Of a stretch of DNA of 10,082 nucleotides, positions 1 through 6,682 are shown in pieces. Within the stretch, counting starts at the first letter, position 1; the number at the start of each line of letters is the position of its first letter. The notes below the pieces were generated by a model. The model was not told where the DNA came from, ran no database searches, and saw nothing but the letters and a program-made list of their open reading frames with translations. This DNA is from Rhodoferax sp. (GTDB taxonomy: Bacteria; Pseudomonadota; Gammaproteobacteria; Burkholderiales; Burkholderiaceae_C). A program made the position numbers and the translations under genes. The stretch is from positions 1 through 10,082 of the forward strand of contig JAIFMA010000177.1 of NCBI GenBank assembly GCA_020048795.1, in the 5' to 3' direction.

Positions 1-1217
1 ACACCACCCATGCCAAAGGAGCGAAGTTTTTTCTGGTGAGCAACATCTTTCCGCACGGCAACAAGATCCGGCACTACCTCAACAACATGGCGCCGGTGAT
101 TGCCTTGAAGCCCGACGCCATGATCATGTCCGACCCCGGCCTGATCATGATGGTGCGTGAAACCTGGCCCGAGATGGAAATACATTTGTCAGTGCAGGCC
201 AACACCGTCAACGCCGCGGCGGTCAAGTTCTGGCAGGGCGTGGGCTTGAAGCGCGTCATCCTGTCGCGCGAGCTGTCGTTGGATCAGGTCGAGGAAATCC
301 GGCAGGCCTGCCCCGATATGGAGCTGGAAGTGTTTGTGCACGGTGCGCTGTGTATTGCCTATTCGGGCCGCTGCCTGTTGTCAGGTTATTTCAACCACCG
401 CGATGCCAACCAGGGCAGTTGCACCAACTCTTGCCGCTGGGATTACAAGACGCAAAAAGGCGTGGTCGATGCCTCGGGCGACGTGCTCACGCAGCAAGCG
501 GCTGCCGAACGCGACCAGCAGCCAATAACCCGCGCACCTGAGGCTGATCAGGTTTACATGATTGAAGAACGCCAGCGCGAGGGCAGTTACATGCCCATCG
601 AGGAAGATGAACACGGTACTTATGTGATGAATTCCAAGGACTTGCGCGCCGTCGAGCATGTGAAGCGGCTGGTGGAAATCGGTGTCGATTCGCTGAAGAT
701 CGAAGGCCGCACCAAAAGCCCATATTACGTGGCGCGCACCGTGCAAACCTATCGACGCGCTATTGACGACGCTGTTGCCGGGCGCGCACTGGACCCGGCG
801 CTGCTCGGGCAGCTTGAAGGTCTGGCCAACCGTGGCTACACCAGCGGTTTTTTCCAGCGCCACACGCCTGAGGAAACACAAAATTACCTGCGTGGCTATT
901 CCGAGTCGGGCCGCAGCCTGTACGTCGGTGATGTGCTGAGTTTTGATGTCGCGCGCGGCTTGGCCGAGGTGCGCGTGAAAAACCGCTTTGCCGTGGGCGA
1001 CTGGCTGGAGATCATCACGCCAGCGGGCAATTTGGATCTGTTGCTCGACAACATGGAAGATGCCCAGGCGCAAGTGATGACGGTGGCCCCCGGCAGTGGT
1101 CACACCGTCTGGCTGGCGCTGCCAGCGACGAGCGTGGGTGCGTTTGTGGCGCGCTACGTCAACCCGCCGGATACGTTACCAACGGTGCCAGCACAAACCA
1201 CTGCCCAGACTGCTTGA
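1..1217 (+). CDS. trhP: tRNA hydroxylation protein P (peptidase U32 family, YegQ), 5' truncated by window edge
   Basis: This is the 3' part of a U32-family protein of the YegQ/TrhP type. In E. coli and B. subtilis this family is needed for prephenate-dependent hydroxylation of wobble uridine 34 in tRNA (ho5U). The reading frame is already open at base 3 (THAKGAKFFLVSNIFPH) and aligns with the interior of E. coli YegQ, so the GTG at 36 is not the start; roughly 70 N-terminal residues lie outside the window. The U32 signature E-x-F-x2-G-A-L-C-x4-G-x-C-x-L-S is complete at about bases 327-383, and a second cysteine pair follows in GSCTNSCRW at about 414-443. These cysteines are thought to hold an iron-sulfur cluster. 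The stretch EDEHGTYVMNSKDLRA and the C-terminal beta-barrel region are well conserved. The next gene begins 10 bases after the stop. Confidence 0.93.
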   Translation, partial: TTHAKGAKFFLVSNIFPHGNKIRHYLNNMAPVIALKPDAMIMSDPGLIMMVRETWPEMEIHLSVQANTVNAAAVKFWQGVGLKRVILSRELSLDQVEEIRQACPDMELEVFVHGALCIAYSGRCLLSGYFNHRDANQGSCTNSCRWDYKTQKGVVDASGDVLTQQAAAERDQQPITRAPEADQVYMIEERQREGSYMPIEEDEHGTYVMNSKDLRAVEHVKRLVEIGVDSLKIEGRTKSPYYVARTVQTYRRAIDDAVAGRALDPALLGQLEGLANRGYTSGFFQRHTPEETQNYLRGYSESGRSLYVGDVLSFDVARGLAEVRVKNRFAVGDWLEIITPAGNLDLLLDNMEDAQAQVMTVAPGSGHTVWLALPATSVGAFVARYVNPPDTLPTVPAQTTAQTA

Positions 1218-1227
1218 GCGTTGACGA

Positions 1228-1650
1228 ATGACTTCCATGATGCCACCGTCGCTGCGCGTTCCTGACGACGAAGTCGAGCTGAGTGCCATCCGCGCCCAGG
1301 GTGCCGGTGGACAAAACGTCAACAAGGTGTCGAGCGCCATCCACCTGCGCTTTGACATTGCGGCCAGCAGCCTGCCAGACGGTGTGAAGTCGCGTCTGCT
1401 GGCGCTGCACGACTGCCGCATCAGCAAAGATGGCGTGCTGGTCATCAAGGCGCAGCAGCACCGCACCCAGGAAATGAACCGTTTTGATGCCATGGTGCGG
1501 CTGCATGAACTGATCAACAGTGTGGCGCACCCGCCCAAAACCCGCAAGGCCACCCAGCCGACCCGGGCCTCTCGCCAACGCCTGCGGATCGCGAAATTGC
1601 AGCGCTCGGGGCTGAAAGCAGCGCGCGCCAGGGTCGATCATGAGGTTTGA
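1228..1650 (+). CDS. arfB: Alternative ribosome-rescue factor ArfB (peptidyl-tRNA hydrolase, YaeJ)
   Basis: A 140-residue release-factor-like protein that would hydrolyse peptidyl-tRNA on ribosomes stalled without a codon in the A site. The catalytic GGQ is at residues 27-29 inside RAQGAGGQNVNKV. The rest matches the compact ArfB/YaeJ/ICT1 class: one catalytic domain, no codon-recognition domain, and a basic C-terminal tail (TRASRQRLRIAKLQRSGLKA) that in the family inserts into the empty mRNA channel. The length equals the E. coli protein. The start is either ATG 1228 or the nearby ATGs at 1237 and 1240. An in-frame stop at 1222 excludes anything further upstream, and no strong Shine-Dalgarno sequence separates the three. 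It follows trhP by 10 bases and overlaps the next frame by 11 bases. Confidence 0.93.
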   Translation: MTSMMPPSLRVPDDEVELSAIRAQGAGGQNVNKVSSAIHLRFDIAASSLPDGVKSRLLALHDCRISKDGVLVIKAQQHRTQEMNRFDAMVRLHELINSVAHPPKTRKATQPTRASRQRLRIAKLQRSGLKAARARVDHEV

Positions 1651-1996
1651 CTTGAGCGGGAAGCCGGTCGTCCTGGGCGTTGCCCGGTTGCAGGCGAGCT
1701 TCTTTGTCCGGTACCTGGTCGTCAAAACCGGTGACCTGGCGGTCACCATCGTCAACCTGGATCAGTGGCTGTTATGCCGCCAGCAGGCCTTTGACGTAGG
1801 CCGAGAGGTAATGCAGCGCCTACCAACAGGGGAAAATGATTTTCGTGAGCAGGCCAATGCCAGTCTCTTTGTGGCAACCGAGGTCAGTCAAGGGCTGGAG
1901 CAACTCGCTGAAGGGGCTGATCGCTTGGCGGTCCTGATGGCCGCATTTGTGGATGATGTTCAATCGTCGGCCATGCAAGCTTTACTGGACCTTTAA
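1640..1996 (+). CDS. Hypothetical protein of 118 residues between arfB and rbgA
   Basis: I do not recognise this protein. The frame starts at an ATG overlapping the last 11 bases of arfB, preceded by AGGG six bases upstream, and ends three bases before the rbgA start, so it fills the gap exactly. Codon use is like that of its neighbours, with mostly G or C in third positions, and the opposite strand has no comparable open frame beyond the arfB overlap. The first half is hydrophobic and beta-like (residues 9-45, LGVARLQASFFVRYLVV onward). The second half is helical and acidic (EVSQGLEQLAEGADRLAVL). There is no signal peptide, transmembrane helix or cysteine motif. Position and codon use argue for a real co-transcribed gene; the absence of any recognised family argues for caution. 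Confidence 0.55.
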   Translation: MRFDLSGKPVVLGVARLQASFFVRYLVVKTGDLAVTIVNLDQWLLCRQQAFDVGREVMQRLPTGENDFREQANASLFVATEVSQGLEQLAEGADRLAVLMAAFVDDVQSSAMQALLDL

Positions 1997-1999
1997 GCC

Positions 2000-2953
2000 A
2001 TGGCAATTCAGTGGTTTCCCGGTCACATGCATCTGACGCAACAGGCGATCGCGCAGCGCATCAAGGCCATTGATGTGGTCATTGAACTGCTCGATGCCCG
2101 GCTGCCGGGTTCGAGCGCCAATCCCATGCTGGCCAAACTGACACATGGCAAGCCAACGCTGAAAGTATTGAACAAGCAGGATCTGGCCGACCCGGAAAAA
2201 ACTGCACAGTGGCTGCGCCATTACGCCGCCCTGCCGCAAACCCGGGCCATTGCGCTTGATGCCAGCATGGCAGCCCCGGCCAGGGCGCTGATTGCCGCTT
2301 GCCATGAACTGGCCCCGCTTCGGGGCGGCATGGTTAAGCCCATGCGGGTACTGATTTGTGGCATCCCCAACGTGGGCAAGTCCACCCTGATCAATACCCT
2401 GAGTGGCAAGCGTGCCGCCAAGACCGGTGACGAGGCGGGTGTGACCAAACTGGAGCAGCGCATTGCACTGGCACCGGATTTTTATCTGTATGACACGCCC
2501 GGTGTGCTGTGGCCGCGCATCATTGTGGCCAAAAGTGGCTACAACCTGGCGGCCAGCGGCGCTGTGGGACGCAACGCATTCGACGAGCAGGAAGTGGCGC
2601 TTGAATTGCTCGACTACCTCAGGCGGCACTACCCGGCCTTGTTGCAAGCGCGCTTCAAACTCGAGGGGGCTGCTGCCATGAGTGACGAGCAACTTCTTGA
2701 AGCCATCGGCCGCAAGCGGGGCGCGCTGCAGGGTGGCCAGAAGGTGAACCTGCAGAAAGCTGCCGAAATTGCGATTTTTGACTTTCGCTCGGCTGCGCTG
2801 GGTCGAATCACCCTTGAGACACCTGAGGAATTTGCCCAGTGGTTGGCAGCGGGGCAAACGTTGGATGCCCAGCGGCAGGTCAAAAAAGATGCCATCGAGC
2901 TTGATCGCAAGATCAGGTTCAAGCAGATTGCACGCCCGTGTTCACGCGGATGA
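2000..2953 (+). CDS. rbgA: Ribosome biogenesis GTPase RbgA/YlqF
   Basis: A circularly permuted GTPase of 317 residues, acting in late assembly of the 50S ribosomal subunit. Motifs occur in the permuted order typical of the YlqF/YawG class: G4 NKQD at 58-61, a G5-like stretch at about 86-90, G1 GIPNVGKST at 121-129, the G2 threonine in EAGVTK at about 149, and G3 DTPG at 165-168. The N-terminal IQWFPGHM is the hallmark opening of the family, which supports the ATG at 2000. The C-terminal part (about residues 200-317) corresponds to the helical RNA-binding domain. The protein is somewhat longer than B. subtilis RbgA. No strong Shine-Dalgarno sequence is visible, so translation may be coupled to the preceding frame, which ends three bases upstream. 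Confidence 0.93.
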   Translation: MAIQWFPGHMHLTQQAIAQRIKAIDVVIELLDARLPGSSANPMLAKLTHGKPTLKVLNKQDLADPEKTAQWLRHYAALPQTRAIALDASMAAPARALIAACHELAPLRGGMVKPMRVLICGIPNVGKSTLINTLSGKRAAKTGDEAGVTKLEQRIALAPDFYLYDTPGVLWPRIIVAKSGYNLAASGAVGRNAFDEQEVALELLDYLRRHYPALLQARFKLEGAAAMSDEQLLEAIGRKRGALQGGQKVNLQKAAEIAIFDFRSAALGRITLETPEEFAQWLAAGQTLDAQRQVKKDAIELDRKIRFKQIARPCSRG

Positions 2954-2975
2954 GATCGAAAGATTGAGAAAAATA

Positions 2976-3875
2976 ATGACTTTGAATCTGCCGGTTTTCC
3001 CGGAAAAAAATGACCCCGATCCCCTGGTGATCTACCACGCGCACTGTCCCGATGGATTTGCCGCAGCGCTGTCAGCGTGGCTTTTTTTCACTGGCAAGGC
3101 ACAGTTTCTGGCACTTGATCATGGCGATGTGACATCGGTCGACGATTTGCCCTTGTTGCAGGGGCGGGCTGTTTATATTCTGGATTTTTCGTTTGCCAGT
3201 CCGTTACTGCGGGTGATAGCAGAGCGTGCTGCCAAACTGGTTCTGCTCGATCACCACCTGAGTGCCGCAGAAGGCTTAAGCGGCTTGACGTGTCGTCACG
3301 GCGTGGTCCACTTCGACATGAAAAAGTCGGGTGCCACACTGGCCTGGGAGTTTTTTCACCCCAGCCGAACCGTGCCGGATTTGATTCGCTATGTGGAAGA
3401 TCGTGACATCTGGGTCTGGCAGTACCCGCAGAGTGCAGGCTTTCTGTCGGCGTTGGACATGGAGCCGTTTGACTTTGAGCGTTGGCACACGATTGTCGGG
3501 TTTGACGCGGCTGACCTAGCCGCCTATATTGAGCGTGGCCGTGCCATGGACGAGAAGTTCAAAAAACTGGCCGAGACCATCGCGCAGGGCGCACAGGCGA
3601 TCAGTTTCAATGGCGTGTCTGGCCTGATGGTGAATGCTCCTGGTGTTTTTCATAGCCTGGTGGGTGACATGCTGTGTCAACAGTCAGGCACTTTTGCACT
3701 GTTGTGGACGATTGATAAAAATGGTGCCGTCAAATGTGGTCTGCGCTCCAAAGCCAACTTCAGCTGTATTGCGCTGGCCCAGAGCATGGGCGGCGGCGGC
3801 CACGCACAGGCCTGCGGCTTCAGAATGGCCTACCCGCGGCTGCTGGAACTGCTGGGTGGTACGCTGAAAGCCTGA
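2976..3875 (+). CDS. DHH/DHHA1 family phosphoesterase
   Basis: A 299-residue protein of the DHH superfamily, whose members cleave phosphodiester or phosphoanhydride bonds with two metal ions; relatives include nano-RNases NrnA/NrnB, cyclic-di-AMP phosphodiesterases and RecJ. Visible motifs are motif I in the variant form HAHCPDGFAA (residues 21-30), motif II around Asp70 (YILDFS), the DHH triad at 92-94 (LLDHHLS), and the DHHA1 glycine-rich GGGGHAQACGF near 272-282. The single Asp in motif I followed by Gly-Phe resembles NrnB-like proteins more than the DADG of RecJ, so short oligoribonucleotides are a plausible substrate, but this is inference. An in-frame ATG exists at 2769, but it lies deep inside rbgA and adds residues unlike the family. 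ATG 2976, with GAGAA upstream and 22 bases after the rbgA stop, is the better start. Confidence 0.87.
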   Translation: MTLNLPVFPEKNDPDPLVIYHAHCPDGFAAALSAWLFFTGKAQFLALDHGDVTSVDDLPLLQGRAVYILDFSFASPLLRVIAERAAKLVLLDHHLSAAEGLSGLTCRHGVVHFDMKKSGATLAWEFFHPSRTVPDLIRYVEDRDIWVWQYPQSAGFLSALDMEPFDFERWHTIVGFDAADLAAYIERGRAMDEKFKKLAETIAQGAQAISFNGVSGLMVNAPGVFHSLVGDMLCQQSGTFALLWTIDKNGAVKCGLRSKANFSCIALAQSMGGGGHAQACGFRMAYPRLLELLGGTLKA

Positions 3876-3889
3876 CCGTGCGCTGGATG

Positions 3890-4471
3890 TCAGTCGAGCC
3901 CCAGCAATTGGGCCAGGGGAGTCGTTTCCAGGGCACCGTTGTTGCTTACCACTGCCCCGGTTCGGCGATTTTTGGTCAGAATGAAAGGCACCGAGTCCAC
4001 CCCCAGCGTGGTCAGCAACTGGGTGTTGCTCTTGATCGAGGTTTCAAGCTCGCCGGAGATGCTGCTGGAGGCAGCCATGCCGCCTTTGCCTGCCAGCAAA
4101 GATTGTTCGTGCTCGGTCATGGCCTGAACCGGGTTGCTGGCGCTTAGCAGTGCTGCTGCTTGAGCCAGACTTTTACCCGAGTTGAAGGCAATGGGTACCC
4201 AGACAAACTTCACCTTGTTGTGCAGTGGCACTGAGGCGTTCCAAAGGTGGCCGCAATGGGGACATTGGGGATCAAACAGGACATAAACGGTTTGGGCGCT
4301 CATCAAGGCCCCGACGGTGAATCCTTTGGCGCTGGATGCCACCAAGTCGTAACTGGACGCCGTGGCGGCAGCAGCAGCGGCGGGCGGCGGCGGTGTGTCG
4401 TTTTTGGAGCAGGCGGTGATTCCCAACACCATGGCGGTGATCAGGACAAACTTCAAGACCTTAGGTTTCAA
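3890..4471 (-). CDS. Thioredoxin-fold (DsbC/DsbG-like) lipoprotein, TTG start
   Basis: A 193-residue protein with a lipoprotein signal: basic start MKPK, hydrophobic core to about residue 17, lipobox ITAC with Cys21 as the lipidated residue. A Pro/Ala linker (PPPPAAAAAAT) follows, then a thioredoxin fold with active site CPHC at 70-73 (FDPQCPHCGHLW) and the expected cis-proline at 162 (SVPFILT). The motif and fold suit a periplasmic thiol:disulfide oxidoreductase or isomerase of the DsbC/DsbG class, without an obvious dimerisation domain. The frame is open to 4660 but that extension lies inside the upstream gene. The TTG at 4471 sits six bases after AAGGA and directly precedes the signal peptide, so I chose it. 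It is the second gene of a unit with the caspase-like peptidase. Which protein it acts on is unknown; the peptidase next door is a candidate by proximity only. Confidence 0.82.
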   Translation of the reverse strand: MKPKVLKFVLITAMVLGITACSKNDTPPPPAAAAAATASSYDLVASSAKGFTVGALMSAQTVYVLFDPQCPHCGHLWNASVPLHNKVKFVWVPIAFNSGKSLAQAAALLSASNPVQAMTEHEQSLLAGKGGMAASSSISGELETSIKSNTQLLTTLGVDSVPFILTKNRRTGAVVSNNGALETTPLAQLLGLD

Positions 4472-4475
4472 TGGA

Positions 4476-4484
4476 TTTCCTTCA
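4476..4484 (-). promoter_or_regulatory. Shine-Dalgarno of the lipoprotein gene overlapping the upstream stop codon
   Basis: On the minus strand the sequence reads TGAAGGAAATCCATTG. The TGA ends the caspase-like gene, AAGGA begins within it, and TTG follows six bases later. This arrangement decides the non-ATG start and suggests translational coupling of the two genes. Confidence 0.65.
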
Positions 4485-5345
4485 AACAAGTGAACATGGC
4501 AGCAATTTTCGCAGCGATGTGCCTTGGGGTGCCGGTGGCACCACCGGTTCAGGCAGCAGGCTGGCGATCTGAACCGGCGGCGCAGCCAGTGCATTGCCTG
4601 CAGGGGCAAAGTAAATCTCACCGTCCAGCGCCCCTTCGGTCCACGGCTGTTGGTCCCCACTTGAGGCTTGCTTGACTCCAGCGGCCACGAGCTTGAGCAT
4701 CGATTCCACCGGCAAACCTGGTGTTTTCAGGTGTTTGAGCAACTCGCTGGTGTACAAGCCGTTGGCGGCACTACCGTCAGCCGCCACACCCCCCGGACGG
4801 GTGGCAAAGTGCATCAGCGTGCCAGACGGTGCGCCCTCTACCCGCGCCAAACCACGCGATCCGCTGCGAAAGCTGCGACTGTAGGGGTTGTCGCGGCAGG
4901 CGTCAATCAACAGCAGACGAACCCCTGATTTAGCTTCGTCCAGACGCTCCAGCAATTGGTTGAGGTTCAAGCTGTTGAGCGCCACATCGCTTTCAACGGA
5001 AATATTGGCATCAACTGCCGGCAAGTAGTTGATGCCTTTGACCTGAACACCGTGCCCGGCGTAGAACACCACCACGTCGTCGCCGGCCCTGATGCGACTG
5101 GCGAAACCCTCGACCGTGCGGCCGATGTCGTCGCGTCGCAGATTATTGACCGTGGTGACGGCAAAGCCCAGTTCAGGCAACGTCTGGCTCATGGCCTGGG
5201 CATCGTTGACCGGGTTTTTCAGGGCACCCACCTTGTAATCCTTGTTGCCGATCACCAGCGCCAGCCGGGCCGCGTGGGCTGGCAGGCTCAGCAGCAATGC
5301 AAGCAAGGTGCCGAGCAGGCAGATCATCAGGCGAGGCAGTTTCAT
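4482..5345 (-). CDS. Secreted caspase-like peptidase (family C14, p20 domain)
   Basis: A 287-residue exported cysteine peptidase of the caspase/metacaspase clan. A signal peptide is clear: MKLPRLMICLLG, a leucine-rich core, and a likely cleavage after AHA at about residue 25. The p20 domain starts directly with RLALVIGNKDY. The catalytic dyad is His98 in FYAGHGVQ and Cys150 in LLIDACRDNP, followed by the conserved stretch ATRPGGVAADGSAANGLYT at 181-199. A proline-rich tail of about 35 residues (PPVQIASLLPEPVVPPAPQ) ends the protein, with no recognisable C-terminal domain. ATG 5345 is chosen over the open frame up to 5438 because the signal peptide begins there. Bacterial relatives usually cleave after basic residues; the real substrate is not known. 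It is the first gene of a two-gene unit with a thioredoxin-fold lipoprotein. Its own two cysteines after the signal are Cys150 and Cys284. Confidence 0.85.
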   Translation of the reverse strand: MKLPRLMICLLGTLLALLLSLPAHAARLALVIGNKDYKVGALKNPVNDAQAMSQTLPELGFAVTTVNNLRRDDIGRTVEGFASRIRAGDDVVVFYAGHGVQVKGINYLPAVDANISVESDVALNSLNLNQLLERLDEAKSGVRLLLIDACRDNPYSRSFRSGSRGLARVEGAPSGTLMHFATRPGGVAADGSAANGLYTSELLKHLKTPGLPVESMLKLVAAGVKQASSGDQQPWTEGALDGEIYFAPAGNALAAPPVQIASLLPEPVVPPAPQGTSLRKLLPCSLV

Positions 5346-5482
5346 GGTGGTGGGCAGATCAGGGTGGTGGCAGTGTGCGCAACTTGCTGGCTGCCATGAT
5401 AGCGGGCAAACCACCGCCACCGGGCCTGACAATCCCAAACAAGGCTCCCTGTACAGAAGTTGCTGCCAAGCGTTACAACACT
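5346..5482 (-). promoter_or_regulatory. Upstream region of the caspase-like gene, no clear promoter
   Basis: About 137 bases without a gene, which must carry the promoter of the two-gene export unit. On the minus strand TTGTAA near 5476 is followed after 17 bases by TGTACA, a poor sigma-70 match, and no strong Shine-Dalgarno sequence precedes the ATG at 5345. No terminator is visible. Confidence 0.25.
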
Positions 5483-5761
5483 CTACGCGCTGCGCACTTC
5501 ATCGAGCAACTCCCGGTGCTTGTTCAAAATCTTGTCTAGCAGCATCGCCCCTTGCATGACCCGGATTTTGATGATTGCGAGGTCGTCAGGCGGGTTTGCT
5601 TTTCCATGTTGTCGATTTTATGGATTAGATAAGTTTCACGACCAAGGTGGGGTTTCTGATGCTTCAATTAACGTAGCTGCTAGCGCATACCAGTCATGGG
5701 CTGGAGTGCTATTTCTTTTGTAAGAGCGGCCCTTGATGGGGATGTTGTTCTGGCGAAATTG
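5483..5761 (-). pseudogene. Possible remnant of a decayed gene, one frame broken by two stops
   Basis: On the minus strand one reading frame gives 41 open codons (5761-5639), a TGA, five codons, a TAA (5620-5618), and 44 further codons ending at TAG 5483. The last part reads like a real helical protein end: DDLAIIKIRVMQGAMLL, then DKILNKHRELLDEVRSA. Its only ATG (5557) would give just 24 residues. The first part (KGRSYKRNSTPAHDWYALA) also looks protein-like, but it overlaps the interspersed repeat at 5661-5722, so its coding look may be accidental. I do not recognise a family. This may be the 3' end of a gene broken when the flanking island formed. Confidence 0.35.
5661..5722. repeat. Interspersed REP-like repeat, copy 1
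   Basis: The core TAGCTGCTAGCGC, a variable centre, then GGGCTGGAGTGCTATTT resembles a short, imperfectly palindromic intergenic element that I recall as frequent in Comamonadaceae genomes, where versions read roughly as AGCTGCTAGCGCTT, spacer, AAGCGCTAGAGGC. This copy is degenerate: its two arms no longer pair well. It shares spacing and arm sequence with the copy at 9158-9219. The assignment rests on memory and on comparison of the two copies. Confidence 0.55.
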
Positions 5762-5823
5762 CTACATTACAAGACCTGACCCTGCCTACATGGGCAGATG
5801 CTTCGCCCAACTGATTTCTCCAA
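5762..5823. other. Gene-free stretch 3' of mntA with a small inverted repeat at its edge
   Basis: Nothing coding is visible here. At its right edge CTGATT (5811-5816) can pair with AATCAG (5822-5827), or alternatively CCAATC (5820-5825) can pair with GATTGG (5829-5834). The two stems exclude each other and the mntA stop codon lies within them. They are short and lack a T-tract, so they are weak candidates for a terminator. Confidence 0.25.
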
Positions 5824-6240
5824 TCAGCGATTGGAGCTTTGATGCGTCAGCCATGCCGTGGCTCCGTCCTTGCTGCGGGCGTTGGTTTCTTGGTCGTTAA
5901 GGCTAAAGGAAGCCCTTCCGGCTTGCAGCTCTACATAAGCGGCTTCAATGTTTGGGTGAAAGGTTTTCGGCAGATGTGACCACAGGTGCAGCTCTACCAA
6001 CAGGGGTAAGTGGCTGTCTTGCAGTGCTTCTTTCAGCTCGAACCAGTTGGCTAGCTCGTGTTGCAGGTCGGCAGGGTTGCGCAGCACCAGATCCAGGTCG
6101 CTGCCTTCGTGGGCACCACCGGTGACACGGCTGCCGTAGGCCCACACCTGCGCCTCAGGTACGTGCGAGTGCAGCAGGGCTTGCAGAAGCTGTAGATGCT
6201 GTGGGGCTAGTTGCAGTGTGCTGAGTTCACGCTGCGGCAT
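5824..6240 (-). CDS. mntA: MntA-like nucleotidyltransferase antitoxin
   Basis: A 138-residue minimal nucleotidyltransferase. The family motif GS-x10-D-x-D is complete: Gly36-Ser37, then Asp48 and Asp50 (YGSRVTGGAHEGSDLDLVL). In the characterised Shewanella HepT-MntA pair, the antitoxin transfers AMP units to a tyrosine next to the HEPN active site and so silences the toxin. The position where many such enzymes carry a third aspartate reads VELHLW here, giving Glu83; glutamate can serve, but it is worth noting. ATG 6240 is chosen because homology begins shortly after it and because the gene then overlaps the end of hepT by 14 bases, the usual coupled arrangement. The C-terminal 30 residues are hydrophilic and variable. 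Length matches the family (about 140). Confidence 0.85.
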   Translation of the reverse strand: MPQRELSTLQLAPQHLQLLQALLHSHVPEAQVWAYGSRVTGGAHEGSDLDLVLRNPADLQHELANWFELKEALQDSHLPLLVELHLWSHLPKTFHPNIEAAYVELQAGRASFSLNDQETNARSKDGATAWLTHQSSNR

Positions 6241-6658
6241 CAAATACTTCCTGCAATTTTTCGGCCAGGGCACGCACATCCACCAAGTATGCGGGGAGCA
6301 GGATGAGTGTGTTGTTGGCAAAGCCCACACCGTAGTCGTGGGCGGTGTTGTTGCGGTTGGCACGGTAGGTCAACCAACGCTCCACCGCTGCTTGGTCCAA
6401 TACGCCGTGTTTGCCACTGTGGCGCAGCACGTCATTAAAGACCAGACTATCGACACTGCGCGGGTTCCCGCCAAAGGCTTTGAGCGCTTTACGCAGAAGC
6501 TTTCCGGCGGTTTCCAGCGACAACTCGAAACTCTTGATTGCGGCGTTGCGGTACAAGTCGTAGATGACTTCATCCGTGGCTTGAGTTTTTCCCAGCGCAA
6601 GCATGGCTTGTTCCAACGTGGCGGCGGTGCGCAGCAGGTGTTCGACATTCAGGCCCAT
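6227..6658 (-). CDS. hepT: HepT-like HEPN-domain ribonuclease toxin
   Basis: A 143-residue all-helical protein of the HEPN toxin type (formerly called the nucleotidyltransferase substrate-binding family). The catalytic R-x4-H motif with the modifiable tyrosine is intact as RNNTAHDY: Arg102, His107, Tyr109. In characterised systems HepT cleaves RNA (mRNA or tRNA) and is switched off when the partner MntA adenylylates this tyrosine. The start has a strong AGGAGA seven bases upstream, so it is well translated. Order (toxin first) and the 14-base overlap with mntA match the known operon. It begins 24 bases after the remains of hsdM. Such pairs are common inside type I restriction loci, which fits that neighbour. 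Confidence 0.88.
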   Translation of the reverse strand: MGLNVEHLLRTAATLEQAMLALGKTQATDEVIYDLYRNAAIKSFELSLETAGKLLRKALKAFGGNPRSVDSLVFNDVLRHSGKHGVLDQAAVERWLTYRANRNNTAHDYGVGFANNTLILLPAYLVDVRALAEKLQEVFDAAA

Positions 6659-6682
6659 TGTGTTTCTCCTTGTCCACGTATC

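Noticed and set aside
381..1103. A 240-codon open frame on the minus strand opposite trhP
   Set aside because: The plus strand has a clear, family-matching protein here; GC-rich third positions create such long antisense frames, and its residues match no family I know.
1982..2857. A 291-codon open frame on the minus strand opposite rbgA
   Set aside because: It mirrors rbgA and has no recognisable motif or start context, whereas rbgA has all its GTPase motifs.
2769..2975. N-terminal extension of the DHH protein from an ATG at 2769
   Set aside because: The extension lies within rbgA, is rich in Arg, Ser and Trp, and does not resemble DHH proteins; ATG 2976 has a ribosome-binding site and suits the family length.
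4472..4660. N-terminal extension of the lipoprotein gene to an ATG at 4660
   Set aside because: It runs inside the caspase-like gene and would bury the lipoprotein signal peptide; TTG 4471 has a good Shine-Dalgarno sequence.
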